A DNA stretch of 64,000 nt from Nematopogon swammerdamellus (GCA_946902875.1 OX336351.1:5033142-5097141); one strand, 5' to 3'; counted from the first letter of the stretch, positions 43,666 to 54,264 are shown. Program-made: numbers and translations. Notes: generated by a model not told the origin, from the letters alone.

Positions 43666-44108
43666 TTAAGGTATATTGCTTTGCAAACAGTGAAGCAAGG
43701 CAGTCGACGACCCATTGGGTTCCTGTAACCGTGGTATGCCAAAATATGCCCGTATCTCGGCTATTCCTGACTCCCGAGTCGCCACAGAGCAATGAACCGC
43801 CGCGTCGCGCCGATATTCGAAGAATGAATACGGAAGCTCCCGAGAAAGTAAGTGAATGCTGCTAAGATGCTGCTCCAGGACAGGAATGGAGTAGGGAGCT
43901 AAGTCAGCGGTAGAATACAGCAAATGATTCGGATCCTCTATCCAGGGAGTGAGCGTAGCGCGGCGGCCTATCCTCACTTTGCCACGGGCAATTGACTGTA
44001 CTGGGTGTGGGGATGGGCATAATAGATGGATACTATGTTTATAGCCCGGTTTTTTGAGCCGAAACCGTGAAGGAATTAGAAGAATGGCAAACTGGCAATG
44101 ATATGATC
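43666..44108 (-). CDS. Unrecognised open frame (about 147 codons, no clear start)
   Basis: On the minus strand the frame is open from just after a TGA near 44109 to a stop at 43666. It contains 'PSPHPVQSIARGKVRIGRRA', 'TLTPWIEDPNHLLYS', 'HLSSIHLLSRELPYSFFEYR' and 'ATRESGIAEIRAYFG'. The residue mix looks coding and the frame is much longer than the local background. There is no obvious initiator Met near the start, so it may be an exon or the end of a truncated transposon protein. An AATAAA lies downstream on the same strand (about 43531). No family is recognised. Confidence 0.35.
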
Positions 44109-44137
44109 ATTTAAATGTTACCATAATACCCTATATA

Positions 44138-44506
44138 ATACTAGCTTTTGCCCGCGGCTTCGCACGCGTGAAATTCGTATTTAAAAAGAAGAAAGTAAAT
44201 AAGCCCGCTACCGTACCTTTATTTCGCCCTCTCTCTCTCTATTTAGCTCTCTATCTTAGAGTAACCGGAACTGAATTTTATTTAACCTATCCTGTCTCTC
44301 GTATAGTAAAATGTGCTTGTACTAAGTTTAATCGAATTCGGGTGATCGGTTCAAGAGTTATGGGGGAACATACATACATACAGAAAATATTTCTAAAAAT
44401 CATCAATTTAGTCATACATAGACTCTACAAACGCAGTATTTCATGAAACAAAGTAACTTACTCCATGGCCATCCCTTACAGATTTATTATTAGTATAGAT
44501 TTTATT
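44138..44506 (+). mobile_element. Helitron-like element F, complete
   Basis: From 'actagcttttgcccgcggct' through 'ccgctaccgtacctttattt', 'gagtaaccggaactgaattt' and 'tcggttcaagagttatgggg' to 'cagatttattattagtatag'. Two further copies (45408-46192 and 56271-56762) share this order. Confidence 0.7.
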
Positions 44507-44559
44507 TTATGTAGATATTCATAATAAAAAAAAAATATAACAACGAGGAGAACAGGCAC

Positions 44560-44721
44560 CGAGGCTGACATGTGGCCATCTTACGTCCAGTACAGTGGTA
44601 TCAATCAATGTTTCTTGGGCCAAGAAAGAATTTTCTATTCTATTCTATCTTCTCGGATGTGATATTGGCTGGTCGGAGCAAGTTCTCTGACTCAGCCACT
44701 CATACTGGATTAAATAAAAAA
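44560..44721. mobile_element. Two family B SINE scraps in opposite orientation
   Basis: 44572-44610 is a minus-strand piece ('ggccatcttacgtccagtac'). 44648-44721 is a plus-strand piece ('gatgtgatattggctggtcg') ending in an A-rich tail. Confidence 0.55.
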
Positions 44722-45103
44722 ATCTGTCAAGTGCGAGTTTTACTCGCGCACGGAGGTTTCCGTATCTATCCGCTATTAATAATATCCGCCTATCTTTTGT
44801 CTTTCAACAATGCAATGTATAAAAGCCTGTGGCGCCATCTATTATTCAGTAGCGTGACTAATCGATTTTTCGCACGTTTGTTGTATGGGAGCCCCCCTTA
44901 ATTTTTAACATTTTCTTTTTTATTATTATTTGTTGTTGTATCCGCCATAGTAACACTTATTCTGTGAAAATTTCAACGGGCTACCTATTACGGTTCAAGA
45001 GATACAGCCCTCGGACAGACAGGCGGACGGATGGACGGACGGACGGACAGACAGACAGCGGAGGCTTAGTAATAGGCTTCCGTACGGGATACGGAAACCT
45101 AAA
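44716..45103 (+). mobile_element. Family A repeat, second subfamily
   Basis: 'ctgtcaagtgcgagttttac' to 'cgggatacggaaacctaaa', with a (gacg)n tract at 45014-45058. Confidence 0.8.
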
Positions 45104-45407
45104 CACTTCAAATCAATTTTTTTTTCAAAAATGTACTTAACGATCTTTCCTATGTATCCCCCTTCGTCCCGCTCCAAGCAACGACATTTCTTAGACAATT
45201 ACCGCGTAACTGGTACTACCGCGCCCGGGCGGCGTCTCAGTAACGACAGCCTTCCTTCAGGCTGTCTCTACAGGGCGCTTCAGCAAACGACGTGTCCGTT
45301 GGGAGGATTAGGTTGGCTGTTCTCGTTATTTCGGACTAGCTTTCGCTTGTAGCTCCGCTCGCGTTAGTGTTTGGTGAGGCTGTAGGTTTATATAGGCTCT
45401 TATTATT
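45104..45407. other. Unassigned, with Helitron-like end
   Basis: 'actagctttcgcttgtagct' at 45333 is a diverged element end. No gene. Confidence 0.4.
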
Positions 45408-46192
45408 TATAGCTTTGGCTCGCGGCTTCGCTTGCGTGAAATTATTTTTTTAAAAGAAGAAAATAGGTTTTTTTTTTATGGAAACTGACACGGTTGGCTA
45501 CATCACCTACAACGTCCGTGATGTCAGCCCATAACACCGGGTGAACTAGGTGCCATGTCAGTGCTTCCCCCTTTGATCGTGCCGGCTACACTGAACTGGT
45601 CGGAAAACACAAACTATTTACATAGACGTTTAGACCGACGTTTCATTCAGTGTGGTGGTACCATCCCGGGCGGGTTAAACCCTACCACCAAGTAAGATTA
45701 GGAGGGAAGGGACCTACAGTTTTACGAGGATTCCGAACCTCGGTCAGCCTCCAACGGTCAGCGGTCACCCATCCAAGTACTGACCGCACCCAGCGTTGCT
45801 TAACATTCAATAGCGACAGTTGACTGTCTGCACCACTGAGCTATCGAGGCTGACAAATTAGTAAATTAGTATTCTTCTTTTAAAACCGCTACCGTACCTT
45901 TATTTCGGCGCGCGGAACAATTCGGTTTGTATGGGAGCCACATCTTAGAGTAACCGGAACTGAATTTTATTTAACCTATCCCGTGTCCCGTATAGTCAAA
46001 TGCGCTTGTACTAATTTTCATAAAATTCGGATGATCGGTTAAAGAGTTATGGGGGAACATGCATACAGAAATTTTTTCGTCAATTTCGTTTAGTATCATA
46101 CATATTGATTCTGCAAACTCAGTATCTGATAAAAAGTAAAGTAACTTACTCGATGACCATGCCTTACAGATTTATTATTAGTATTGATTATT
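45408..46192 (+). mobile_element. Helitron-like element F split by a SINE
   Basis: 'ctcgcggcttcgcttgcgtg' at 45420, interruption by a family C SINE, then 'ccgctaccgtacctttattt' to 'cagatttattattagtattg'. Confidence 0.7.
45468..45854 (-). mobile_element. Family C SINE nested in element F
   Basis: Full length: GTCAGCCTCGATAGCTCAG at 45854 leftwards, 5S-like 'gtcagtacttggatgggtga', body, and A tail shown as T's at 45468-45478. Confidence 0.88.
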
Positions 46193-46225
46193 TTATTGTA
46201 AATTCTCCACACTCAAATATTTTTC

Positions 46226-46420
46226 TCACCTTGGCACGGTACTTCCACCGAGTCAGTAGGTGGGTCTTCGTGTCTTACTTGCTGCTTGATCGATTGAATC
46301 TTGTTCGAATACTTTGCGAAACGTGGTAGTCGGTGTTGTGCTGTAATTTACCAGAGTTCTTGCAGCACAACACCGATTACTCTGCTTACCCCGATTTTCG
46401 GGATTCAGCGTGTGTACATA
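46226..46420 (-). mobile_element. Family D repeat
   Basis: 'ctcaccttggcacggtactt', 'gcttgatcgattgaatcttg' and 'gcagcacaacaccgattact'. It stops at 'ttcgggattcagcgtgtg'. Confidence 0.65.
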
Positions 46421-46466
46421 ATATATAGAAGTCCAACCGTCTATGAAAATTATTCGTACAATCTCA

Positions 46467-46575
46467 CCAGTGCATTGTAGCCGGCACAACCAAAGTTGAA
46501 GCACTGAAACTACACCGTAATTCACAATGGTGTTATCAAGGGCGTGGTCATATCAATGTAGCCAAGCAATCTCAA
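46467..46575 (+). mobile_element. Family C SINE 3' part, degenerate
   Basis: 'gcattgtagccggcacaacc', 'gaagcactgaaactac' and 'ggtgttatcaagggcgtg' follow the body order. Confidence 0.5.
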
Positions 46576-47589
46576 GTTCAATTTAAAATCAGTTTTCTCG
46601 CTTTAAAGACATACAGACAGTTTTAGCATTTTAAAATAACACAGAAGATGTCGCGCTGTATTGTTGGGAGTTGAGGTAAGTACGCTTAGAGCCTATTCAT
46701 TTGGTAGGATCATGTACGGTAACCTTGTGGGCAGTAATTTAACGTTTAAGGGCCCGAGTCTCTTGGAAGTTCTAGGTTTTAATTAGGCAGTGTAGCCGCC
46801 AATGTAAGGCTGTTGTTTTAGTTGAGTCTAAGTATCATATTTTGGCGTTACAGAAAGCGAACTTATTTAAGAAAGCTATTTATTTCAGTCAACCTGGTTT
46901 ACAGGTACAAGGACGCTGCGCTCTGTGGAACTAGCATCCGTTATTCCCTGCCACACGTTCTATCTCCGCATGACTCGTCACACGGTAAAAAAGGATTGCT
47001 CAAATTAAGAAAAAATATTTTCTTGGGTGTGTTGTCTAAATTCAAAACAATTTCATTTTATCTCTAGAATATTAACTTAAATTATGATTTTCTGTAGCCT
47101 TCATTTTAGACTACGATTTTGTCACTACATTATCTTCAATTAAAAAAACTACTTTTAATCTAAGAAAGGTATTACTTTTATTTAAAACTAAGTAATTTTA
47201 TCCATTTAAAGTCCAATATAGTCTTGAAGCATCGTCATAGCATTTTTGCTACAACACAATCATACTCTTAGAAAAAAATACAAATAAAACTCTTACTTTG
47301 AGTTAGGAATCTTAATACAAAAAATAAAATTTTGAATTAAAAATATATAAGCTATCCAGTGAAAGCAATGCTCTCCTTGTATGTTGCCCATCACTTCAAG
47401 GCAATTCAAATACATTACTTCAATCAAGCGTGTTTTAGTCTGGTTTAACATATTTTTATAATCTTAGATCAAAATTGTCAACGTGTTCAGGACAACAACA
47501 ACAACTTCAATGTCCAATGTCCCTGCAACTTAATTATTTTTTTAATTGTTTTAACTCGAGAGTGAGAATATTATTTAAAGAACATTTTT
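46576..47589. other. AT-rich, no gene
   Basis: An 81-aa frame at 46822-47067 has no recognisable domain. The rest is low-complexity AT. Confidence 0.4.
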
Positions 47590-48345
47590 TTTTAAACTTT
47601 TCATTCGGTACCTATCTTCATTCAAGTTAGCCATGCTTACCTACAAAATAATATATTTTTATTGTTTTAAATGGAGCATGATTGTTTTGCTTAAAAAATT
47701 ATTCGGCAAACTCAACTACTAATAATTTTACAGCAGAATCATCATCATGTTGAATCCATCCATTGTTCTCGATAGCGTGCGCCGCGCCGTGCGCCACCAT
47801 TTACGATCTTGTCATCCACCCATTCCCGGCCATATAAAAGATATAAGTATAACATCATAATTTGGAATAAATAATGTTACATGAAGGAAAGATTTTTTTT
47901 AATAAATTTACATTATCCATACTTAATGTAAATATGTTTCTTTGTCATTTTAAGAGCCAAGGATTTTGTATTATGACAATAATGTATTTTTAAAACGATG
48001 CAATTCGGTAACTTATTTCAAGTTAGCAGTACTAATTTCAAAATACTAAATATTTTCATTGTTTTAAACGAAGCATGAGTGTTTTGATTTAACAAAAAGT
48101 CTTTCTCCGTGTTTTTGCATGATATAACGACTATTCAGCAAACCCAACTACTTCATTGCATAGAATCATCATCATCAGGCTGAGAACATCCAGTGCTGTA
48201 TGTAAGCCTCTCTCGGGGTGCGCCACCCACCCACCACACACGATCTTCTCGTCATCCATCCAATCCCGGCCATATATAAAACATCCGGAAGTTTCCAAAC
48301 ATCCCAATTCAGTATCTCATTTCAAGCGGACTATGCTTAATGTAA
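47590..48345. repeat. Diverged tandem repeat, period about 400 bp
   Basis: Two units share, in order, 'attcggta', 'caagttagc', 'ttttcattgttttaaa', 'gcatga.tgttttg', 'aatcatcatcat', 'gtgcgccac', and 'cccggccatat' (47605-47850 and 48000-48280). Confidence 0.65.
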
Positions 48346-48380
48346 TTTTAGAATTTTGTTAAATCAAGACCAAAAATTTT

Positions 48381-48658
48381 ATTTTAAGATAACCACGTAT
48401 TTTAAAATAATGTAATTCCGTATCTTCATTGAAATTCGCTATGCTTATTGTAAAAAAATAAAAAAATAATTAGTTTTAAACGAAAAACGATTGTCTTGTT
48501 TTGAGAAAATTATTTTCTCATTTTAAGATAACCACGTATTTTTAAATGATGTAATTCCGTATCTTCATTGAAATTCGCTATGATTATTGTAAAAAAATAA
48601 AAAAATAATTAGTTTTAAACGGAACACGATTGTCTTGTTTTGAGAAAATTATTTTCTC
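48381..48658 (+). repeat. 139-bp tandem duplication
   Basis: 'attttaagataaccacgtat' begins at 48381 and again at 48520. The two 139-bp units differ at only a few bases. It is the preserved end of the longer array to its left. Confidence 0.85.
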
Positions 48659-49516
48659 CTTGTATAACGGCTTAACCGTGGCTTAACCAATCATAGCCAA
48701 GCCCTATATCGAAAAAATGCGTAAGTCTAAAAATTTACATTCCTATATAGAAATTAATGCGAACGCCATATGAATTTCTGTAATTTTAGAAATCATTATT
48801 TCAGATGTAGTAGCATTGCTTGCTTTCCATCTTCCCACACTTGCTTTCATGTTTGAATCAGTCGTGCGTGCGTGGTAGAGGAATGGACGGATGCGATGTA
48901 TCCCTATAGTGGCCGGCCGGCACGGATCTTAACCCCTCTGCAGTTCGTACGTTGCGCGCGAGTAGTTCTGCGCAGTAGCAAAAAATAGGTCAGTTTGGCG
49001 GTGAGATACGAGGTGCGGGCCGAAGGGAAGAGTTCAACTTCTGCGTCGGTCATTAACATTATACTACTCACAATTCCGCCTTTTCTTATAAGTTTACTAT
49101 CAATATTATAACCCATAGTGAATATTGAAAAATCGAAAGAATTGTGTTGAAAAAGATATTGTATAAAGTGCGAAAACCCCGGTGTAGTTTTAAGCCAGTG
49201 TATAGATTTCACTTCGGTCTGTGTAGTGTGCGTTTGCCTTTTTCAACCGGGCACGGCCCGCTCACGTCGAAAAGCTACGTCTTGAAGTTACTAAAGGTAA
49301 AAATAGTTATTCATAGTATAGATTTTATTGTATCACATCACTAATACATTAAACATGGCAACATTATTTTGCAAAGTGACATTAGCTTCTGTCAGTTTAC
49401 TTCATCTGATTAAAAGTAGGATTCCTTCATCGCAGGAGAGTTTTGACGCAAAGGACAAACTGTACTATGGGAGTTTTCAACGAAACTTAACAAAAACGAC
49501 ATGCGCCGCCTCAAGA
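48659..49516. other. No gene supported
   Basis: A 102-aa minus frame (48904-49212) and a 65-aa plus frame (49328-49525) lack domains. GC rises near 48910-49040. Confidence 0.35.
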
Positions 49517-49576
49517 TTAGGTTAAGTTAGGTTAGGTTAGGTTAGGTTAGGTTAGGTTAGGTTAGGTTAGGTTAGG
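49517..49576 (+). repeat. (TTAGG)12 interstitial telomere-type repeat
   Basis: Twelve units of the canonical insect telomere repeat, the second changed to TTAAG. It is too short to be a chromosome end and is followed directly by (GAAAT)4. Confidence 0.93.
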
Positions 49577-49578
49577 TT

Positions 49579-49598
49579 GAAATGAAATGAAATGAAAT
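49579..49598 (+). repeat. (GAAAT)4 microsatellite
   Basis: Four perfect units between the TTAGG tract and 'gatttatttcgtcacacat', a tail found at some lepidopteran retroposon ends. (GAAAT)n is a known insertion context for Lep1-type elements. Confidence 0.9.
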
Positions 49599-50157
49599 GA
49601 TTTATTTCGTCACACATAACAACACAAATAATTACAAATACAAATAAACATATAACATGTGACGAAAAGGGAGCCCACTCAGCTGACTCACTATCCGAGA
49701 TAGCGAAGCTGATTTTCAGGGGCTCCCCAGGTTAGGTATTTGACCGTGGGGTCATCTGAAGAAGAGTCCACGAATTTTATTCGGTGAGAAAAGAAATACC
49801 AACCATTCGTAAACTTCTGGATGTACTAGAAAAACAAGGGAAAACACAAAATAACTGCTTGGAGAGCCAGATATTCGCAAGAAAAAACCATCCAAAACAA
49901 TATGCCTATTGATCACGACTATCATAATACGTGTACAACTGAAATCACAGCGAAATCAAGTGATCATACTTATTGTAAACCAGGATTTGAATAAAAACAA
50001 TTAGTTTTGAGTACCTACATACTCATTTTTCACATTGAAATTGCATCCTCTACTTATTTCGTTAACGTTTCGTGGACGTCTTGTGGCTGATAATAATTGT
50101 AGCAAAATAGCTATTCTAAAATATTCAACCACATATGACGTAAAATATCTTCACTTA
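49599..50157. other. Unassigned, no gene
   Basis: Short inverted 'cgtcacacataac'/'atgtgacg' near 49609-49666. Nothing else is recognised. Confidence 0.35.
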
Positions 50158-50240
50158 GGGCCCGGCCACATCACCACGGCGCGGCGCCGTCACCGCCCTG
50201 GCGCGGTGCGACGGCGACGCCGCGCCGTGACAACACCGTA
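50158..50240. other. GC-rich imperfect palindrome
   Basis: 'cacggcgcggcgccgtc' (50176) pairs with 'gacggcgacgccgcgccgtg' (50209-50228). The 'gggcccggccaca' at its left edge resembles a transposon terminus, but no matching far end was found. Confidence 0.55.
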
Positions 50241-50834
50241 GTAGGTAGTACCTAGTAAAGTTCCGGTGCAATCGTGAATGCCGCCGTTTTATTTGATGTT
50301 ACACTCTCGAACCGTTCCTCTACTAAGAATATCAATAAATCAGTATCAATATTGTTTGCACAAAGCAACATACGAACTGAACTGTTCAAGAATGAAACAT
50401 CAAATAAAATGGGTACATTCACAAACCTGGCAACAATGAAACGACGGCAGCGCACCACTTTCACAGATAACTTGGTCGGTCTGTAATTTCGTTCCTTTAA
50501 AGAGCAATGGCGAGCTATAGTTGGCATTATTTGGCATCGTCTAGAAATAAAAAAATGTGATTAGGTTCTGTTAAAGCCTCTTAAAATTGGTGTATATTTT
50601 TTTTGCCGGACGAAGTCACAAAAACAAATTATTAAGGTTTCCATTTTTAGGTTATGTTTGACTGGGTCTCTTATTCTGTCCAGTCTATTCTCGATACCTT
50701 GCTATGTAGGTACTTACTTAGTAATAAGTAATTAGGTAAATTATTTATTTTTGCCGCGTTCTCTCGTGGTCATATTAGTTGCTTGCTTCTGGTTGCTAGT
50801 CAACTCGCATCTCAGCGCAGCGGTGGTAAGATAT
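50241..50834. other. Open frames without recognisable domain
   Basis: A 91-aa minus frame (50252-50527) overlaps a 70-aa plus frame. Neither carries a motif I can name. It may be transposon-derived given the adjoining terminus-like palindrome. Confidence 0.3.
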
Positions 50835-50898
50835 CTGGATCTACATCTGTGATACTCTAAGGTGCACTGGATCTACATCTGTGATGCTCTAAGGTGCA
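50835..50898 (+). repeat. 32-bp tandem duplication
   Basis: 'ctggatctacatctgtgat' followed by 'ctctaaggtgca', twice, with one difference. Confidence 0.85.
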
Positions 50899-51173
50899 AC
50901 AGTATATCTAAATAAATAATCTTTGTTTGAGTAATAGGTCACATTCATTTAGAAGTCAATAAAGCTTCTTATAGTAATAATATTTTTTACGTGGCTTTTA
51001 TAAATCAAAGCAATTATTGCAATTATTAAGACAATTAAGACAATTATTCCAAGCAGATTTACTAATATCGTGTTTATGACGCTAACAATTTTATTTCGCC
51101 ATTGCTCTCCCGAAATTTTATTAGTTCCATGACTTAGCCCTTTTCTCTCCGCACGCAGGAACGCGTTCGCTCG

Positions 51174-51197
51174 CCCCCCCCCCCCCCCCCCCCCCCC
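51174..51197 (+). repeat. C24 homopolymer
   Basis: 24 consecutive C's, upstream of a candidate first exon. The length is prone to sequencing error. Confidence 0.9.
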
Positions 51198-51357
51198 TCA
51201 ACACACTCGCCTCATCGCCTGACGAGTGACGCCTCGCTCTTTCTGTCTGTGGTTCGTCATCGTGGGTGCGCGTGCGAGCGTTATTCAATAATTAATTGCG
51301 TCATCGGTTATTTCTGCTGTTTTACGGACACTGAATGAACGTGAATGAACGTGAAAC

Positions 51358-51432
51358 GATGAGCGAATTCCTAACGACCCTACCTCAACTACTGCTGGAA
51401 TGTGCCGCCCGACATCATCCAAAACTTCATAA
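51358..51432 (+). CDS. Candidate first coding exon
   Basis: ATG at 51358 opens 'MSEFLTTLPQLLLECAARHH' and runs to 'CATAA' followed by a consensus donor GTAAGTAC at 51433. The sequence upstream is CpG-richer than its surroundings, as at some promoters. 'LPQLLLECAARHHP' faintly resembles the start of acyl-CoA-synthetase-type enzymes, which is not enough to name it. A possible next exon begins at 52253 in a compatible phase. The intron would contain the LINE remnant 51585-51930. It could also be chance. Confidence 0.3.
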   Translation, partial: DERIPNDPTSTTAGMCRPTSSKTS

Positions 51433-51584
51433 GTAAGTACCTACCTACCTAACTTTCTAAGTCATTCTAACTGACTTTCCTCTGTAATGGATAGTTCGTA
51501 GCTAACTACATAGGTGTGTTATTTATTTGTGTATTTCTTGTTCTCCGCGCCTAAGCCCGCTCCAATGCAGGCCTTTTGCGCGTC

Positions 51585-51930
51585 CTACGGCCTTAGTCCA
51601 ACCAGGAGGCGGCACACTCTCTTTGGGTCTTGGCACGCCTCTCGAAGTGTAGTAGGGCCTCCCAGCTCCTTCGCCCTTATGTCTGCCAACTCCTCGCACT
51701 CCAGCAGCACGTGGGTGGGTGCTTCGTCCGCCTGCAGGCATGCTCTGCACAGTGGACTTTCCGTTACTCCAATTACATAGAGGTGCCTGTTAAGTGTACA
51801 GTGACCAGTAAGCATACCTATCACGACACGTAGTTTTGATCTATGGACACGGAGCAGCGTCTTGGCGAGACGGAGGTCCGGCTTCGCCATCGCCTCCCTC
51901 GCCTGTCTGCAGTCGCTGCCCGCTGCCCAT
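51585..51930 (-). pseudogene. LINE C-terminus with RNase H-like region and zinc knuckle
   Basis: The 165-codon minus frame contains 'VVIGMLTGHCTLNRHLYVIG', 'VTESPLCRACLQADEA' and 'PTHVLLECEEL' (residues about 95-140). That is the LTGH..LN.HL...G...S..C..C plus H....C signature found after RNase H in I/LOA/R1/Jockey-superclade LINEs. It ends at a natural-looking stop. The first ~40 residues are translated from an unrelated A/T-rich stretch. Only the C-terminus survives. Confidence 0.8.
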
Positions 51931-52252
51931 CTTTCTATGTATAGTTTATACGTACGTTTGTGTATCCAACTTTGGTTGTGTGGTAGTAGTACTAGAGGTT
52001 CGGGTCCTTCGGGGTTTTTTTTTAAATTTTTTTTTATGGAAACATAAAAAAAAAAACCTATCACATAAGACATCATTTTCATGGTACCTCATGCCAAACT
52101 TTGTTACGCTTAGTGCATCGGTCAGTGCAGCACGCACTGCAAACTTGGAGTGATAGGTAAACAACTAACATCAGACACTAGGAACTAATCTTGAGTTTTG
52201 CGATTTCATTTTTTGTTATACATTCTAATGAATAAATTATCTTGAATTTCAG

Positions 52253-52440
52253 ACAAGAAAATACCAACACAAGTAGCACTGCTTGCAGTTCTAGTTCCTC
52301 CGAAAGGACGCACGGGAAAGCGCTGGAAATACTCAACTGCGGAGTCCATAGAAGGCCTGATGAACCTCCTGCTCCCGCCGTTCGCCGCAATCCCCGCTAC
52401 CCAGTTCGGTACCGATAGCAACGCCGCCCTTGCAAATAGC
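52253..52440 (+). CDS. Possible second exon (weak)
   Basis: 'cttgaatttcag' at 52241-52252 is a fair acceptor. Joined to 51358-51432 (phase 2), the frame stays open for about 56 codons and stops near 52417. A different frame over the same DNA is also open, reading 'KKIPTQVALLAVLVPPKGRT' onward to a stop near 52440, and it looks more protein-like. The two cannot both be right. Confidence 0.2.
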
Positions 52441-52529
52441 TAATTTCAAAAGCTTATTCTTTTATTCACCCTACTGATAGGTATTCGTGAAGCCGTATAA
52501 AGTCAAGCCACCGGCAAACTTGAAGCAGA

Positions 52530-52745
52530 CAGGTTATATGTGTATCATATACTGATCACGTTCCCATACCTTTTTTTTACAATTTAAAAAACCTACTCCT
52601 CAAATTTAATACGTAAAGTGCGCGTATTTCACCTTAATAAGTATTTTTTTTATATCGTAAAAAAAATTGGTATGGGAACGTGATCAGTATCTGATACACA
52701 TACACCCCTTAGCGTATCGTTACCTACTATTGAAAGATCCTATAT
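52530..52745. mobile_element. Damaged MITE related to 14674-15078
   Basis: Inner inverted arms 'tactgatcacgttcccatac' and 'gtatgggaacgtgatcagta' flank an AT-rich loop. The right side continues to 'cttagcgtatcgtt' and 'cctatatat' as in 14674-15078. The left outer end is lost. Confidence 0.7.
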
Positions 52746-53580
52746 ATAGGCTACAGTAGGGTTTATGAATATAGAAATTTTATAATAAATGTTTTTTGTA
52801 AAACAGTAATTGGGCAAGAGATTGTCTCGTTTAAAATTTTTAAGGAAATTTTAAAGCTATCAACGTCTGAATTCCACATTTACTAATTTAATTTCTGCAT
52901 TGTACCAGGTATAGTTACTACCTATATCTAAGTTCTTAATAGTTATAGATTGTAGTTTTTCGTTTATTTTTGACAGAATATTCTATTTGTTAATAAGTAA
53001 TTATTTTTCGTTCAATGTCACTAGAGGCTAAAATTTTTTCCACTGAAAATGTTTGTTTTACCGATTTTATTTAAAATTGTGTGAGCGAATACAAAATGCT
53101 GTCCAATTTTGAAACACAATTAATTTATAATATATTTTTTTAATTTAATGGCATTAACTTTTTTAATTTAATGGCATTAACGCCTAAACTTGTTTCCGAA
53201 GAAAAATAAGATATTGTTTTCCAATTTGGACTAAAATTATTATTCCAGTGAATGTGTGTCACTTTGATATTACCTTATAATACATAAATACAACTGAAAG
53301 AATATGGGAAATATTGCGTCCAAATTTGAGCCCCAATTTTTTTTTAAATTAATACCATACTTTTCTTCTTTTATTAGTGCCGAAAATTGCTTCCATATAA
53401 AATAAGAATTGGTTGTTCATATTCTATTTGGACTAAAATAATTTTTTGCAGGGAGTGTGTCGATTCGTATATTAGTTGTAGTAGGTAGATAGTAGATTTT
53501 AGTTTATGTATGAGAGGATATTTCATTAAGTATGTACCTATAATAAATTACAACTGAAAGGATAAGAGAAAATGTCTGCA
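52746..53580. other. AT-rich with weak tandem similarity
   Basis: 'aatttggactaaaat', 'gtgtgtc' and 'caactgaaag' recur at about 53220-53300 and 53430-53560, suggesting a decayed repeat of about 200-250 bp. No gene. Confidence 0.4.
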
Positions 53581-53770
53581 AAATTTTAGAGCTTTGTGCT
53601 AGACCCGATCGAAAACTTTCGCTATATCCAAGCCGATAGCCGATGCCTTCACCGTGATTTTCGAGCGCATCACCCATCCCATGACAGTCATGAACCAAGA
53701 GGTCTCCAGCTGACCGTTTTGGGCGAAAGCCGTATTGGCGGTCGTTGAGAAGATCGCTCTCCTCCAGGGG
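53581..53770 (-). pseudogene. LINE reverse-transcriptase fragment (motif A region)
   Basis: The minus strand reads 'LLNDRQYGFRPKRSAGDLL' and then, after a one-base frame change, 'GLDIAKVFDRV', a stop, and 'HKAL'. This is RT motif A ('LDI.KAFD..WH'), with the first catalytic Asp kept and Trp replaced by a stop. No YADD motif follows. It joins the zinc-finger segment directly. Confidence 0.8.
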
Positions 53771-53865
53771 CATTGAAAACTATGTTGAATTCCGTGTACA
53801 TATTCGATGTGAAAAATGTATTTCTTGTAATTAAGAAAATCTTTACCGCACTTACCGCACTTCAT
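53767..53865 (-). pseudogene. C2H2 zinc-finger segment abutting the RT fragment
   Basis: ATG at 53865 (minus) is followed by 'KCGKCGKDFLNYKKYIFH' and 'IEYVHG'. It fits C-x2-C-x3-F-x5-(L)-x2-H-x4-H, with Tyr in place of the hydrophobic Leu. 'HSFQCP' after it looks like the start of a second finger, broken by the RT fragment. It probably comes from a host zinc-finger gene hit by a LINE, or from a LINE that captured finger sequence. Only one finger is complete. Confidence 0.6.
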
Positions 53866-53880
53866 GTTTATGAAGATGAA

Positions 53881-54264
53881 GTTAGATTACTTATAGTGAA
53901 AGAATGTCAAGTAGGTATGGAGCAACGTCATCATACTCTGTCTTGATATTGTAGACACACCGTTGTACAACCAGGTATAGGTGATTGCTCATACACGGAT
54001 ATTTAGCATTTAGTACGTGGTAGGAGAGCTTGTTCCTCCTCGCTCGACAAATGTACATACATTCTTTATATTATAAAATGTGCTTAGAATATAGAATATA
54101 ACAATTTTATATTGTCTTATTTATAATGTACATCTACCTAAAAGTGACCAAAGTACCTAATAAACAGTTTAAAAATTATTGATTTTTATTTTTATCCTTT
54201 GTCTTTAGTTACCTACATAAGTTGAATTTAATATGTACACCTACTTTCGAATTTAAAATAAGTG
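53881..54264. other. Unassigned, no gene
   Basis: AT-rich; no feature recognised. Confidence 0.4.

Noticed and set aside
48904..49212. 102-aa minus-strand gene
   Set aside because: Within a short GC-richer patch; no start context, domain or splice support.
49517..49576. True chromosome end
   Set aside because: Only 60 bp of TTAGG, with unrelated sequence on both sides and no TRAS/SART elements.
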